DNA from: a virus
DNA length: 50,612 bases
Virus record (IMG/VR): IMGVR_UViG_3300049810_001630
Span: 1 to 50,612 of that record
Reading direction: 5' to 3' (one strand)
The notes beneath the pieces are model-generated. The model worked only from the letters and a program-made list of their open reading frames with translations. It searched no databases and had not been told where the DNA came from. A program made the position numbers and the translations under genes. The first letter of the stretch is position 1. Each line of letters begins with the position of its first letter. Below, piece by piece: positions 6,697-16,345 of this stretch.

Positions 6697-6728
6697 CGAA
6701 TATACAAAAAAAAGTAATACGAGTCAAG
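6697..6728 (-). promoter_or_regulatory. Bacteroidota-type promoter before the structured RNA
   Basis: Coding strand: CTTG (6728-6725), 20 bases, TATATTCG (6704-6697). It gives TTG-N20-TAnnTTnG, one mismatch in the -7 box. It lies directly upstream of the first hairpin, so transcription should start at the foot of the structured region. Confidence 0.5.
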
Positions 6729-6789
6729 TAAAATGTGATTTATTTTACCAGTTTATATTGATTCTAAATAAGAATAATTTTATTTTTTG

Positions 6790-7545
6790 TTAAGAAATTT
6801 TAGCTGAACCTACATCGATTGGTTCTCTCTTCATATGATTACCTGATGCAAAGTTTGCACCTTCTTTGATATAGCCAGTTAGGAATGCTCTTCTAAATCT
6901 TTGGGAATTATTTGGCTCTGAACCATGTACTACATTTGAATGAAGTAAAGCAACCTGTCCTTTCCTCAAATATCCATCTATATGTGTAAAGTTATGGTCA
7001 TTAGGCAATATACATGGTTTACCTCTCTCATTCCTCCAATTCTTTGGATTTGAACCAGCTCTTTCTTCATCTATTTCTATTGGTAATCTACCTAACTTAT
7101 GTGAACCTTCTAAATACCAAACAGAACCATTATTGGGGTCGTGATTATCAAAAGCAAGAGAAATGTTTACAATTTCATTTGTATTACATTGTGTATAAAA
7201 TATATTTTGATGTTGGTCTCTTCCTAATTGACCTGGTGGTTTAAAGTATGCCCAAGATTGTACTGCAAATATTTTAGATTCCATTACAAATTCACAAGCT
7301 TCTATAATTTTAGGATGTTTCATCAATTCATATAACTTAGAAGATTGTTTATGTGGATGCATAAATGGGTCATATTCTCCCCATTGTTTTTCAGTATCAT
7401 TAGTTTGTCGTTGAATTCTGATTCGTTCTAACTCCTCAGCATATGAATCTACTTCACTCTCGGTTAGTAGATTTAAAATAGATACTCCTTTGTATCTCCA
7501 ATCAAATTGTAGTTGTTGTTTTTCTTCTTGTGATAAATAACTCAT
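6790..7545 (-). CDS. PhyH-type Fe(II)/2-oxoglutarate dioxygenase family protein
   Basis: A 251-residue protein of the phytanoyl-CoA dioxygenase (PhyH) superfamily. It has the usual layout: HQNIFY at residues 112-117 (family HQD..Y), then the strand pair SLAFDNHDPNNGSVWYLEGSHK (129-150; family consensus A.DD....NG.L...PGSH), a distal HSNVVHGSEPN with His207, and a downstream RFRRAF that supplies the Arg binding the 2-oxoglutarate carboxylate. The second metal ligand, normally Asp, is Asn114, so the facial triad is H-x-N...H. That may mean an altered or lost activity. PhyH proteins are common in T4-like phages of marine hosts; targets are mostly unknown. It lies between the baseplate genes and the early-type genes with no clear promoter of its own. 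Confidence 0.82.
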   Translation of the reverse strand: MSYLSQEEKQQLQFDWRYKGVSILNLLTESEVDSYAEELERIRIQRQTNDTEKQWGEYDPFMHPHKQSSKLYELMKHPKIIEACEFVMESKIFAVQSWAYFKPPGQLGRDQHQNIFYTQCNTNEIVNISLAFDNHDPNNGSVWYLEGSHKLGRLPIEIDEERAGSNPKNWRNERGKPCILPNDHNFTHIDGYLRKGQVALLHSNVVHGSEPNNSQRFRRAFLTGYIKEGANFASGNHMKREPIDVGSAKIS

Positions 7546-7577
7546 ATAACATATTTTACTTTGTATATGTATATATA

Positions 7578-7967
7578 TTAACTTTTATAAAATTGTAATA
7601 AATTTGGTAAATATAATTTTAATGTAGGTATCAAATGAGATACTAGTTTTATTGATATTCTATTTGATTCAGATACCGCTTTATCTGTAATATTACCGAC
7701 TGAATCATATTGTGTTTCCATTGGGCCTTTTATTCTCCATTTTAATTCAACAATAGTATATAAAGAATTAGTTATAAACCTATTTCTATCTCTTTTGGAA
7801 ATCTCATATATAGGAGAACCTTTATCGTTAGTTTTTTGAATAAAATATCTTTTAACAAATCCTCTACGATAATCCACATCTTTTAAGACTGGCAAATACG
7901 CAATAATACTAATCTCCTTTGGAGTTTTTTTTATAATTTGGCTATATCTTTTAAAATTTGAATCCAT
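7578..7967 (-). CDS. Hypothetical virion-associated protein, baseplate cluster
   Basis: A 129-residue protein starting MDSNFKRYSQII. The motif DYRRGFVKRYFIQKTND followed by ELKWRIKGP resembles small structural proteins that many myoviruses keep next to the hub gene, but I do not know a defined function. Its ATG overlaps the stop of the hub-like gene (TAATG), so production is coupled. It is the last gene of the tail/baseplate unit. Structural role is inference from position. Confidence 0.55.
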   Translation of the reverse strand: MDSNFKRYSQIIKKTPKEISIIAYLPVLKDVDYRRGFVKRYFIQKTNDKGSPIYEISKRDRNRFITNSLYTIVELKWRIKGPMETQYDSVGNITDKAVSESNRISIKLVSHLIPTLKLYLPNLLQFYKS

Positions 7968-10459
7968 TATTTCTCACTTCCTATCATTCTCATTTCTGTT
8001 TTAACATCAGTCATCCATTGATTTCCACTAATAGAATGTCCTACCTTCATAACTTGAAAAAAGTTAGGGTAACCATACTTATCAGGTATTCCCTCAAATC
8101 TAACTTTATCACCAACTTTAAATCCACTAACACCATGTACTGTAAAATCTACTTGAGCTAATCCAAGTGGTGGATTTTGGACATTGTTATCAGATTTTGG
8201 TTGTTCTCCACTTACAGCTGCTGATTTTAAACCTCTATCGATTAGTTCTACCGATTTTAAGGCAGTTGGGTCATTCCATGTACCAATACAAAGTAATGTT
8301 TCAATAGCTTCTTTTACGTTTTCAGTTGTTCCATCTTTACCAACACCACTTAAAACTTGTTTTCTATCTTGATATCTTGAAAACAATCCAGCTCTCTGTG
8401 CAAATACTTCAAAAGCTTTTGCTTTAGCTGTTTCTTCTTCGGTTGGTTCACCTTCTTCATCAGAGGTATCTGTACTATCAGATTCACTCTCTTGACCATC
8501 AAGTTGTTGTCTCATCAATATAGTTCCCACTCGGTCTACCGATGTTTCATCGAAAACAGAACCAAACATAATAGGTTGACTATCTCCTGAAGCATCTTTC
8601 TTATTTTTACTCATTTTTTTAATCATGATAGAACTCATCATAGCTCCTTGAACACTCATGTTAAAATTAACCGATGTAAATGGTGATTCTGTACCTCTCG
8701 TTTGGAAAGTTGCCATATCCTCATCATCTGGTTCGGTTTTTCCTGTAAAGTTAAAATCTACTACTCTTAGTTCAGCTGGGCCGTTAGGGTCATCTGTTTT
8801 TGGTTGTTCCATTATCTGAAAATCCCATAATGAATTACATCCACTACTCAAACCATTTAACATTTCATATAAAACATCTCGTGTGTTAAAGTTTGGTTTA
8901 TTTAGACATTCTACAAAGAAATCATAGTTTATATATAAATCTTTTAACCATCCCCAAAATCCTCGTTTTTCGGTTAATGGTAAAACAGTATCATCACAAT
9001 CGTGTGTTATTATAGTTTCATCTAAATCATATAAACATGGAAATGCAAAAGGAACTGGTCTTGATTGACCTGTTGCTGGGTCATTTGCTGAACCGTTTAA
9101 TTCTGCTCTTTCATCTCCACTTGGGGCCTCTTCAACTAATGGATGTAAATTAGCTATATTATCATTATTATTTAAATCATCATAATTAATATATTTAACT
9201 TCTTCACCAGGTTCACCAAATAAAGATTTTTTTAGAGAAAAGTTAGGTGCTGTTGTATTTGGTATATATAAAGTAGATTTATCAGTACTCCACATATGTG
9301 GAAATGCTTTTATTGGAGTATCTTTAATATTAATAGTTAAATTTTTTGTATCCAAATTTGGACAATCAGATGGTTGTGATTCTAAATCTATGATAAAATC
9401 ATTTAATATTTCAACAGCTAATTCAAATCTAATAAATCTTTCCTTATCAAATATTTCTACATTCGTTGGAATTTTAACAGAATCCCCACCCTTATTAGTA
9501 ATAGTTGTTCCTTTTTGTAAAGCTTCAGATAATGTATCTCTTGCAACCTCATCAAAGTTTACATAGTTTCCTTCATAGGCCCAATTATTTCCATTTTTAT
9601 CATTATTACTACTCCATTTTTTTATAACACTAGATTGTTTAAACTTAGGTAAAGAATTAAACATCTGTTTGAATAGTTGCTGACCAGATGTACTCTTTCC
9701 TACATTTTCTGGTGGGAATGGGTCTTCTTGCCCATCACCTGCAGAATCAGTTGAATTACCTCCTCGATGTGTTTGCATATATTCAGCGGCTATACCAGCT
9801 CCTGATATTTTTACTTTTAATTCGTATGATTCTCCATCTGCAAATGATACACCACCACCAACTACTATACCTAAAGTTGCATCGTATTGATACTTAGATA
9901 ATTTTCTTTTTTCTCTAATAACGTTCCAATTATCATAAGCTGCTATTTGACATGGGTCAATAGCACCACCTCCTCCAATTCTCTGATTATATGAATCTGC
10001 TACATTCCAACCACATTCTAGTAAAATATGAAATCCTGGTTCAAGAAGGAATTTTTGTATTTTGTTCATTTGTTCTTTTGTAAAACACTTAACAGTAAAT
10101 TCTGATTGTTTTAAAGAACCTCTAGCCATTTCATTTATACTCACACCTGTAATGATAGGAGAAGGTCTTAGACCCCTCCCTATACCATCTATTTCAACTG
10201 GAGTTGTCATATCTAAAGCGTAACCCAACATACCTGGTTTTTCATTATTACCATATACAGACTCAAAGTTTTGACCTCCATGTATAGATTGCATTACCAA
10301 ACCGTTAGTATCACCAACTTCAACTGATGATATAACTCGTATCCATGATGTTAATCCACTTACACCACCTTGTTGATATACGTTTGTAGTTTGAGCTGCT
10401 CTATTATATAGAACGTCTTTTAATTCAGGATATATATTTGAGTATTTTGGAAAAAACAT
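7967..10459 (-). CDS. Baseplate hub-type tail protein
   Basis: An 830-residue protein. The N-terminal region (GLTSWIRVISSVEVGDTNG, later SLKQSEFTVKCFTKEQMNKIQKFLLEPGFHILLECGWN) and the C-terminal HGVSGFKVGDKVRF...NFFQVMKVGHSISGNQW...TEMRMIG match the pattern of phage hub proteins of the gp27/late-control-D type, where the last domain reads G....GD.V......F.V..V.H.I....W.T....R. The middle is long and variable, with an acidic Ser/Asp/Glu linker near residue 640-670. It lies 3 bases after the LysM gene and overlaps the next gene. Tail/baseplate location is well supported; the exact T4 counterpart is uncertain. Confidence 0.6.
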   Translation of the reverse strand: MFFPKYSNIYPELKDVLYNRAAQTTNVYQQGGVSGLTSWIRVISSVEVGDTNGLVMQSIHGGQNFESVYGNNEKPGMLGYALDMTTPVEIDGIGRGLRPSPIITGVSINEMARGSLKQSEFTVKCFTKEQMNKIQKFLLEPGFHILLECGWNVADSYNQRIGGGGAIDPCQIAAYDNWNVIREKRKLSKYQYDATLGIVVGGGVSFADGESYELKVKISGAGIAAEYMQTHRGGNSTDSAGDGQEDPFPPENVGKSTSGQQLFKQMFNSLPKFKQSSVIKKWSSNNDKNGNNWAYEGNYVNFDEVARDTLSEALQKGTTITNKGGDSVKIPTNVEIFDKERFIRFELAVEILNDFIIDLESQPSDCPNLDTKNLTINIKDTPIKAFPHMWSTDKSTLYIPNTTAPNFSLKKSLFGEPGEEVKYINYDDLNNNDNIANLHPLVEEAPSGDERAELNGSANDPATGQSRPVPFAFPCLYDLDETIITHDCDDTVLPLTEKRGFWGWLKDLYINYDFFVECLNKPNFNTRDVLYEMLNGLSSGCNSLWDFQIMEQPKTDDPNGPAELRVVDFNFTGKTEPDDEDMATFQTRGTESPFTSVNFNMSVQGAMMSSIMIKKMSKNKKDASGDSQPIMFGSVFDETSVDRVGTILMRQQLDGQESESDSTDTSDEEGEPTEEETAKAKAFEVFAQRAGLFSRYQDRKQVLSGVGKDGTTENVKEAIETLLCIGTWNDPTALKSVELIDRGLKSAAVSGEQPKSDNNVQNPPLGLAQVDFTVHGVSGFKVGDKVRFEGIPDKYGYPNFFQVMKVGHSISGNQWMTDVKTEMRMIGSEK

Positions 10460-10462
10460 AAA

Positions 10463-10759
10463 CTATAATTTTCTAAAATCATTAACAATCTTACTGTAAT
10501 TTACAGGTATTCTAAGTGTAGTACCATCTGGCATCGCGAATGTAACATCATGTAAATTGTTAGCAGTTGCTATTATCCACCATAATGAAGAATCACCATA
10601 ATATTCATTAGCTAAAGCATCCAATCTATCACCTGTTTGAGTTACTATATAAATATCTTTATCAGACAAAGGGATGTTAGGATATAAACGGCTTCTAAAA
10701 ACTCGTCTACCATCCTTTAATTTCTGTATTTTATTATTATCGTATCTACTGTTTGCCAT
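10463..10759 (-). CDS. LysM-domain baseplate protein (gp53-type)
   Basis: A 98-residue protein made almost entirely of one LysM domain, residues about 28-88: IYIVTQTGDRLDALANEYYGD, then LWWIIATANNL and PDGTTLRIP. LysM modules of this type form small baseplate or tail-tip proteins such as T4 gp53 and the P2 tail protein X, where they hold the baseplate wedges or hub together rather than bind peptidoglycan. Position between a tube-cap-like gene and the hub-like gene fits. No Shine-Dalgarno site; 3 bases separate it from the hub gene. Confidence 0.72.
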   Translation of the reverse strand: MANSRYDNNKIQKLKDGRRVFRSRLYPNIPLSDKDIYIVTQTGDRLDALANEYYGDSSLWWIIATANNLHDVTFAMPDGTTLRIPVNYSKIVNDFRKL

Positions 10760-10770
10760 AATGTTTTATT

Positions 10771-12837
10771 TTAGCTAAAATCTAAATCTGCATATTGAGA
10801 ATTTTCAGCTATTCTCCTTTCTTCATCTGCCTTACTTCTACCAGGCCAATAATCGTAACTTATCCAATGAGAACCATTAGGTCCATCATCAAAACCTACC
10901 ATTTTTTGAGTTCGTGGAGTTCCATAAAAAGTATAGTTTCTCATATATGTATAAGCATTTTCTTTTTCTTTCTTAATACTTGAAATATCTATTTCAAAAT
11001 CGTTAGCTATTGATTTACCTAAACCAATAAGGTTAGGGTCAATTCCTTTTCCTTTTACTTCTTTTAATCGTTCTTTAATGGTGGCTGCTCTTTTTGATTT
11101 ATAAGCTGCAATAGCTTCTTCTTTTAATTGTTCAGGTGTTTTTTCAGCCCCACCATCAAGATTCTGAGTACCACTACCTCCTTCTTCTTTTTCTGGTGTA
11201 CTAGTAGTTTCTCCTGTTTTAGGATTTACAGTTACTTTTACTTGTGCACCATCACCTGTCTGTGATTGTTCATTAGCTCCATCACCAGAAGGAGAAGTTT
11301 TTTCTTTTATCTCTTCAATAGCCTCATCTGATTTTTCATAACTATATAGTGATAGTTCACTTCCTGGCATTTCAACAAACTTAATTGTCAAGGAAGCATT
11401 TATAAACTTTGGTAATAAGATTCCAGATGATTGACTTTCCCATGTACCATTATCTGGAAAAGTATATGTTAAGGATTCTATAAATCCTATTTTACCATTA
11501 TACAAATCACCTAATCTAAATTTTATGAATGGTGGATTTGAAATACCATTTACAATAGTTGGATATGTTTTTTTAGTTAAAGCTGTAATTTTTTCCCAAT
11601 TATTGGTTAACTCACCTTGATTAGTACAATAAATATCAAAAGAAAAAGTTAATGCTCTTTCAACTCCATCGTAAGTGTAATAGTTGTAAGGATTACCTAC
11701 AAACTTATTACCTGCCCATGATGGTGTAGATGTTTCAGATAATCCTGAAATAATACATTTGAAAAATATAGCTTTACTGGCATCTAGTCCTGATATCCAA
11801 AATGGTATTATATCATATTGTTCCATTTTAGATTTTTCTACTTCAGTTCCACCAGCATCAATATATTTTCCATTACTATCAGCAAGTGAAGTTCCTCCAA
11901 ATATTTTACTTATATCATCCCATCCTTGTTTAAATCTTTCGTTATCAGTAAATTTTTTATCTGGTGAATAACCAGGTACATTTTTTATAACATCCTTACC
12001 TACTTTATATGTAAATGCATTTTCAGATTTTCCAAACTTACCATCGGAATTAGTTCTATCTAAACCATAAATTGGTGATACTAAACTAAAATCAAGTTGT
12101 TCTTTACTTTTATTTGCAAAAGGAAGATGTGTATCTGCACCCATTTCTCCACCCTCATCAAATATATTACGAGAAGCTGCTCTTGATGTATCTTTTAATA
12201 CCTGAGAATATGTGTTATCATTATGATATTCTAAGTTTTTATTATTGTTATCACCAATAGCATCACCTATGGTTCCTGGACTTCCAAATAAAGCTCCTCT
12301 GAGTTTATCTTTGGCCATTCCTATTCCACCACCAACTGCTTGTTTTACTATTGTAGATGGATTCCCACCTGATTGTTTTAGAAGTTTTCCAAGTTCGGTA
12401 CCATTCTTACCATAAGAAGCTAATGTTATAGGTTCAGATGATAAGTTTTCTGAAAAGGTGATTGAACCTTTTTTAGAACCATCTAATTTTATTACCCTTG
12501 ATGGCAATGTTGTTTCAGGTATACCTAATACACTATTTACAGCATCTCTAGCTTTACCAATTACTTTATTAAGACCTAATCCACCAGTAGCTCCTTCTAC
12601 AATACCAGCAGTCATATCCTCCTTATCAGGAGTTGTTCTTTGTGCTATACGAACTGCTTGATTACCATATATCAATGGATTATTTATATCAACAAGGGAT
12701 GCTTTTCTAATACCATTCAATTCTTGTTGAACAAAATTAGTTACATCTTGTTTAAATCCACCTTTAGATTCATTAGCAGCTGAATTAACTGCCTTATCTT
12801 GGGGAGATTCTTTAAATAGTTCTAATATAGTTGGCAT
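10771..12837 (-). CDS. Baseplate/tail-tube initiator-like structural protein
   Basis: A 688-residue protein. The central part (about residues 335-495) reads as a tail-tube-like beta domain: DIIPFWISGLDASKAIFFKC, ...GVERALTFSFDIYC, NNWEKITALTKKTYP, PPFIKFRLGDLYNGKIGFIESLTYTF, then LPKFINASLTIKFVEMPG. Tube-cap or initiator proteins (gp48/gp54 type) of myoviruses share such strands and the LPK..N..L..K phrase. The flanks are Gly/Ser/Glu-rich and probably flexible. It follows the tape measure by 14 bases and precedes the LysM baseplate gene. The structural role is well supported; the precise counterpart is inference. Confidence 0.55.
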   Translation of the reverse strand: MPTILELFKESPQDKAVNSAANESKGGFKQDVTNFVQQELNGIRKASLVDINNPLIYGNQAVRIAQRTTPDKEDMTAGIVEGATGGLGLNKVIGKARDAVNSVLGIPETTLPSRVIKLDGSKKGSITFSENLSSEPITLASYGKNGTELGKLLKQSGGNPSTIVKQAVGGGIGMAKDKLRGALFGSPGTIGDAIGDNNNKNLEYHNDNTYSQVLKDTSRAASRNIFDEGGEMGADTHLPFANKSKEQLDFSLVSPIYGLDRTNSDGKFGKSENAFTYKVGKDVIKNVPGYSPDKKFTDNERFKQGWDDISKIFGGTSLADSNGKYIDAGGTEVEKSKMEQYDIIPFWISGLDASKAIFFKCIISGLSETSTPSWAGNKFVGNPYNYYTYDGVERALTFSFDIYCTNQGELTNNWEKITALTKKTYPTIVNGISNPPFIKFRLGDLYNGKIGFIESLTYTFPDNGTWESQSSGILLPKFINASLTIKFVEMPGSELSLYSYEKSDEAIEEIKEKTSPSGDGANEQSQTGDGAQVKVTVNPKTGETTSTPEKEEGGSGTQNLDGGAEKTPEQLKEEAIAAYKSKRAATIKERLKEVKGKGIDPNLIGLGKSIANDFEIDISSIKKEKENAYTYMRNYTFYGTPRTQKMVGFDDGPNGSHWISYDYWPGRSKADEERRIAENSQYADLDFS

Positions 12838-12851
12838 ATATCTTTTTCCCT

Positions 12852-15800
12852 TTATGAATTACTTCTTACAAATTGGTTAAACCTACCTAATGCTTTATCC
12901 ATCTTACCACCACTTGTTCTAGCAACAGCTTCACCATCCATATTAATTATAGCACCTGCGGCAACTGTATCAATTAATAAATCTAATTTTTTAAGGAGGT
13001 CTGTATTATTTCCTGTGTTTGATTCTTTTAGAGTTGAAGCTAAACTATCAATAGTACTAGATAAAACACTTTCATTCGATTCAATATCTTCTGATGAAGT
13101 ATTTACATCACTAAGTGATTGAGAAGGAGTAATCATTTGGTTTGCAAGGTCTTTTCCATCTTCACCTACTACAACATTACTTACTGCCTTTAAACCATCT
13201 GATGCTATACTTAATCCTTTTGATGCTGTTTGAGTTGCTATATCTATTCCTGATTTTACAACATCTCCCATTGAAGCAAATAGTTTGGTGTTTTCCATTT
13301 CATCACCCCTACCTGTTAATGCTTTAAATCCATCAGATGCAATACTAGCTAAAGCACCCATTGGTCCTTTTTCAGCTACAACTTCTAATCCTTGTTTTAG
13401 AACATCTCCTATTTTACTAAAGAATCCTCCACCTGTTTCTTCTTGTGGAGATGATAGTGAACTTGAAAGTGCACTTGCTCCTTCTTGTACAAGAGAAGAA
13501 GCTGCTCTAAGAGGAGCAGTTAACATATCTCCCATTTTACCGAAGAATCCTTTTTCTTCTCCATCCTCACCTTCACTACTAAACATTCCACCTATCTTGT
13601 TGGCTATACTACCAAACATACTCTCTGGTTTCTTAACAGCCATAATAGTATCTTCAGGATGAGTTCCAATAACCTTTCCATTTTGAACAATACCATCATC
13701 TATACTACCACCATCACTAACACCACCACCATCTTTTGTAGCATCCATTCCAAGTAGTTTAATAGCCCAATTTGGTAATATATTAGTAAATAAACCTGAT
13801 AATCGTGCGGGTATTCCTTTAAAGAAATCTACTATCATGCCAGGCATCGTACCTAACCAATCCATTACCTCATACCATGCCTCTTTTAAACCATCAAAGA
13901 ATGGAACTCCTTCAAATATGTTAGCTAAAGAATCTACAATAGCTTCTGGTATAGCATACCACCAATCAAGGAAACCAGAAAAGGCTTGATTTAATCCATC
14001 GGTTACCATTGAAAAATCTAAGGTGAATATACCTTTAATTATTTTCCAAAAACCTGATACCATTTGTACAATACCTGCAAAACTCTTAGCTACTACTTGA
14101 AGTCCAAAAGATAATGTTCCACCAATAATCTTTCCTATCATTTTCATAACATCAAGGAATCCTCCAGCAGAACCCTCACCACTGCCACTAAACATATCAC
14201 TAAATATATCAAATACTGGTTGTAATGATTTTCTTATATTTCCAATAGTACCACTAATACCTTCAATCATACCACCTACAAAAGCAGCTACTCCTTTAAA
14301 TGCCTTTTTTATTGCAGGCATATTATCTTCTAACAATTTCATAAATGCTTTAGCGAATGGTAAAAACGCTTGAGCTAATTGTAGGAATTGAGCTTTCATT
14401 TGATTTTGCATCATATCTATTCTTGAAGTACGTTCATTATCATATTTTTGTTTCGTTATTGCAGCCTTCAATTCATCTTTATCCATTTTAGATATATCTT
14501 TACCTGATTTGATTAAATCTTGAGCAGCTTTTAGTTCTTCCTTACTAGCATTACCCATTGCTTTCTTAATCCTTTGTTGATTAATCAAATCACCAATTGG
14601 CATTCCTGATGCTTTTGCCAGTGCTTCTTGTTCATAAACATTTAATTTGGTTAAATCACCTAATTTACTTGCTTGTTTAAGAACTTCTTGTTGAGCCCCA
14701 ACCATATCTCCTTGAGCAGCTAAACCTCTAGCTCTACTTAGATTTAAGTTGGTACCTAAAATAGCACTTGCTTCTAATTCTGAATTTATACTATTTTCAA
14801 AATCTAATAAACTACCTGCAACTTGACCTGCTTGTTTTAATGAAGTACCAAATTTAGCGGCTTGAATTGCGGCAGCCTGTAATTGTTTAGGAGTTCCTTT
14901 AAAGTACTTATTTATTTCTTCGGAACTATTAGCTATATCTTCTATAACTTTTCCTACTGGTACTTTAGCTAATTTTGCTGCTGCAATGGTAGTTCCCATC
15001 ATAGCTTGAGCGGCATCACCTGATATTCCAAATTGATTTTGTAATAGTTTATTGGTTTTACCAATAGTAGATGCACTTAAACCTAAATTAAAGGCCATCT
15101 TAAGTGTACTATTAACTACCTCATCACTTAATTTTTCAATACCATCAAATTCTTTATACAACTCACCTGCTGCTTTAGCACCTGTCTCTAAATCTCCAGT
15201 TAAATGCATTACAGAACCAGCGGCTGATGTAATTTGTGAATCTAATCCTTCGAATTGATTTTTATTCATCCCAGAAGATTCTCGGAATGCTATGGTTGCT
15301 TTATCTAACGCTTGCATGGCATATAACCCAGCGGCTAATGCTCCAATGATTAGAAGTAATATAGCTTGAGGGCCTGCAAAAGCACTTAACATTGAACCAC
15401 CTGCTGCCATAGCACCTTTACCCATGGCCTTCATGTTTACAGTAGCTCCTTTTAATCTACCACTTAATCCTTTTGTAAGACCTGCATTTTTTTGCATTTC
15501 TTGACCATAAGCGGTAACATACTTTTTAGTAGCTCCACCAAACCCTTTTTTCAATGAGGCTGCTGCTTTATTTGCTGTTCCTTGAAGTAAACCACCAATA
15601 ACAGGTATTTGACTTGTATATCCTGCTAATTTATCTACTCCCTCCGCAAACTTATCATTTAAATTTTGAGCTTTGTCTTTTACTCTATCTATGGCTTCTT
15701 GTTGTTTACCATACACAGCTAAAGACATATTCTGAACTTCAAGAGTTTTTATAGCTGCGGCTGTTCCAGCTTTTGTAAATTTATTAGAACCCTTCTGCTT

Positions 15801-16055
15801 CTCATGTTCACCACTTTTGAGTTTATTAATCTCATCTTGGTTATTTAATATTTGTTTATTGATAGATTCAGAATCACCTAAGGCTTTAGTTGATTCTTTG
15901 ATTTTGTTGATATAATCTTTGGTTTCTTTTTTAAGAGCTTTCTTCTGATTTAAAAGCAGTTCAATATTTTTCTGCAAGGCACCAACACCACTCGCTGATA
16001 TCTTCAGTGCATCTTGATATTCTTTTTCTAATTTTAAATCTTCTTTACTGGCCAT
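12852..16055 (-). CDS. Tail tape measure protein
   Basis: A 1067-residue protein that should set tail length and enter the cell with DNA. The N-terminal 130 residues are coiled coil rich in Lys, Asn and Glu. A hydrophobic segment lies near residues 215-250 (GPQAILLLIIGALAAGLYAMQAL). Long helical Ala/Gly/Lys repeats follow. Further hydrophobic, Trp-containing segments occur around residues 590-770. The last third carries repeated FFSKIGDVLKQG/FFGKMGDML-type phrases. Size, composition and position directly after the chaperone-like genes and before baseplate genes all fit. A conserved phrase (ELEASAILGTNLNLSRARGLA) is typical of tape measures of T4-related phages. No lytic domain is visible. Confidence 0.83.
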   Translation of the reverse strand: MASKEDLKLEKEYQDALKISASGVGALQKNIELLLNQKKALKKETKDYINKIKESTKALGDSESINKQILNNQDEINKLKSGEHEKQKGSNKFTKAGTAAAIKTLEVQNMSLAVYGKQQEAIDRVKDKAQNLNDKFAEGVDKLAGYTSQIPVIGGLLQGTANKAAASLKKGFGGATKKYVTAYGQEMQKNAGLTKGLSGRLKGATVNMKAMGKGAMAAGGSMLSAFAGPQAILLLIIGALAAGLYAMQALDKATIAFRESSGMNKNQFEGLDSQITSAAGSVMHLTGDLETGAKAAGELYKEFDGIEKLSDEVVNSTLKMAFNLGLSASTIGKTNKLLQNQFGISGDAAQAMMGTTIAAAKLAKVPVGKVIEDIANSSEEINKYFKGTPKQLQAAAIQAAKFGTSLKQAGQVAGSLLDFENSINSELEASAILGTNLNLSRARGLAAQGDMVGAQQEVLKQASKLGDLTKLNVYEQEALAKASGMPIGDLINQQRIKKAMGNASKEELKAAQDLIKSGKDISKMDKDELKAAITKQKYDNERTSRIDMMQNQMKAQFLQLAQAFLPFAKAFMKLLEDNMPAIKKAFKGVAAFVGGMIEGISGTIGNIRKSLQPVFDIFSDMFSGSGEGSAGGFLDVMKMIGKIIGGTLSFGLQVVAKSFAGIVQMVSGFWKIIKGIFTLDFSMVTDGLNQAFSGFLDWWYAIPEAIVDSLANIFEGVPFFDGLKEAWYEVMDWLGTMPGMIVDFFKGIPARLSGLFTNILPNWAIKLLGMDATKDGGGVSDGGSIDDGIVQNGKVIGTHPEDTIMAVKKPESMFGSIANKIGGMFSSEGEDGEEKGFFGKMGDMLTAPLRAASSLVQEGASALSSSLSSPQEETGGGFFSKIGDVLKQGLEVVAEKGPMGALASIASDGFKALTGRGDEMENTKLFASMGDVVKSGIDIATQTASKGLSIASDGLKAVSNVVVGEDGKDLANQMITPSQSLSDVNTSSEDIESNESVLSSTIDSLASTLKESNTGNNTDLLKKLDLLIDTVAAGAIINMDGEAVARTSGGKMDKALGRFNQFVRSNS

Positions 16056-16069
16056 TTAAAAAGTTCCTA

Positions 16070-16321
16070 TTATTTCATATTTAGAATTTGTTTATATGAT
16101 GGTGGAATTTCTTCTCCGTTCTTTTGCATTCTTTCAACTTCGTCTTGTAGTTTACTTAGAGCATTATCCAAATCACCTACAATTCTATTAAGTTTTTTAT
16201 CTTTTTTAAGTTGACGAGAAAGAACTTTTCCAAATACCCATCCTACCAAACCTTCATTCATGTTATGCTTTTTAGCTAAAGCATTAGAAATTTTGTTAGA
16301 TTGTTTTTCTGTAAGTTTCAT
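16070..16321 (-). CDS. Hypothetical 83-residue protein upstream of the tape measure
   Basis: Small basic, helical protein (KLTEKQSNKISNALAKKHNM...LSRQLKKDKKLNRIVGDLDNALSKLQDEVERMQ), probably coiled coil. It has its own TATTTATA box 24 bases upstream and follows a terminator, so it begins the tape measure/baseplate transcription unit. It lies 14 bases before the tape measure gene. A virion or tail-assembly role is likely from position; no family recognised. Confidence 0.65.
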   Translation of the reverse strand: MKLTEKQSNKISNALAKKHNMNEGLVGWVFGKVLSRQLKKDKKLNRIVGDLDNALSKLQDEVERMQKNGEEIPPSYKQILNMK

Positions 16322-16345
16322 AATATTATTCCCTATTTGTACTAC

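Noticed and set aside
6560-6700. tRNA or tRNA-like gene in the structured gap
   Set aside because: Stem and loop sizes do not give a cloverleaf: the 7-base stem has a 4-base loop, and the hairpin with TTCAA has the loop in the wrong register. No acceptor stem is found.
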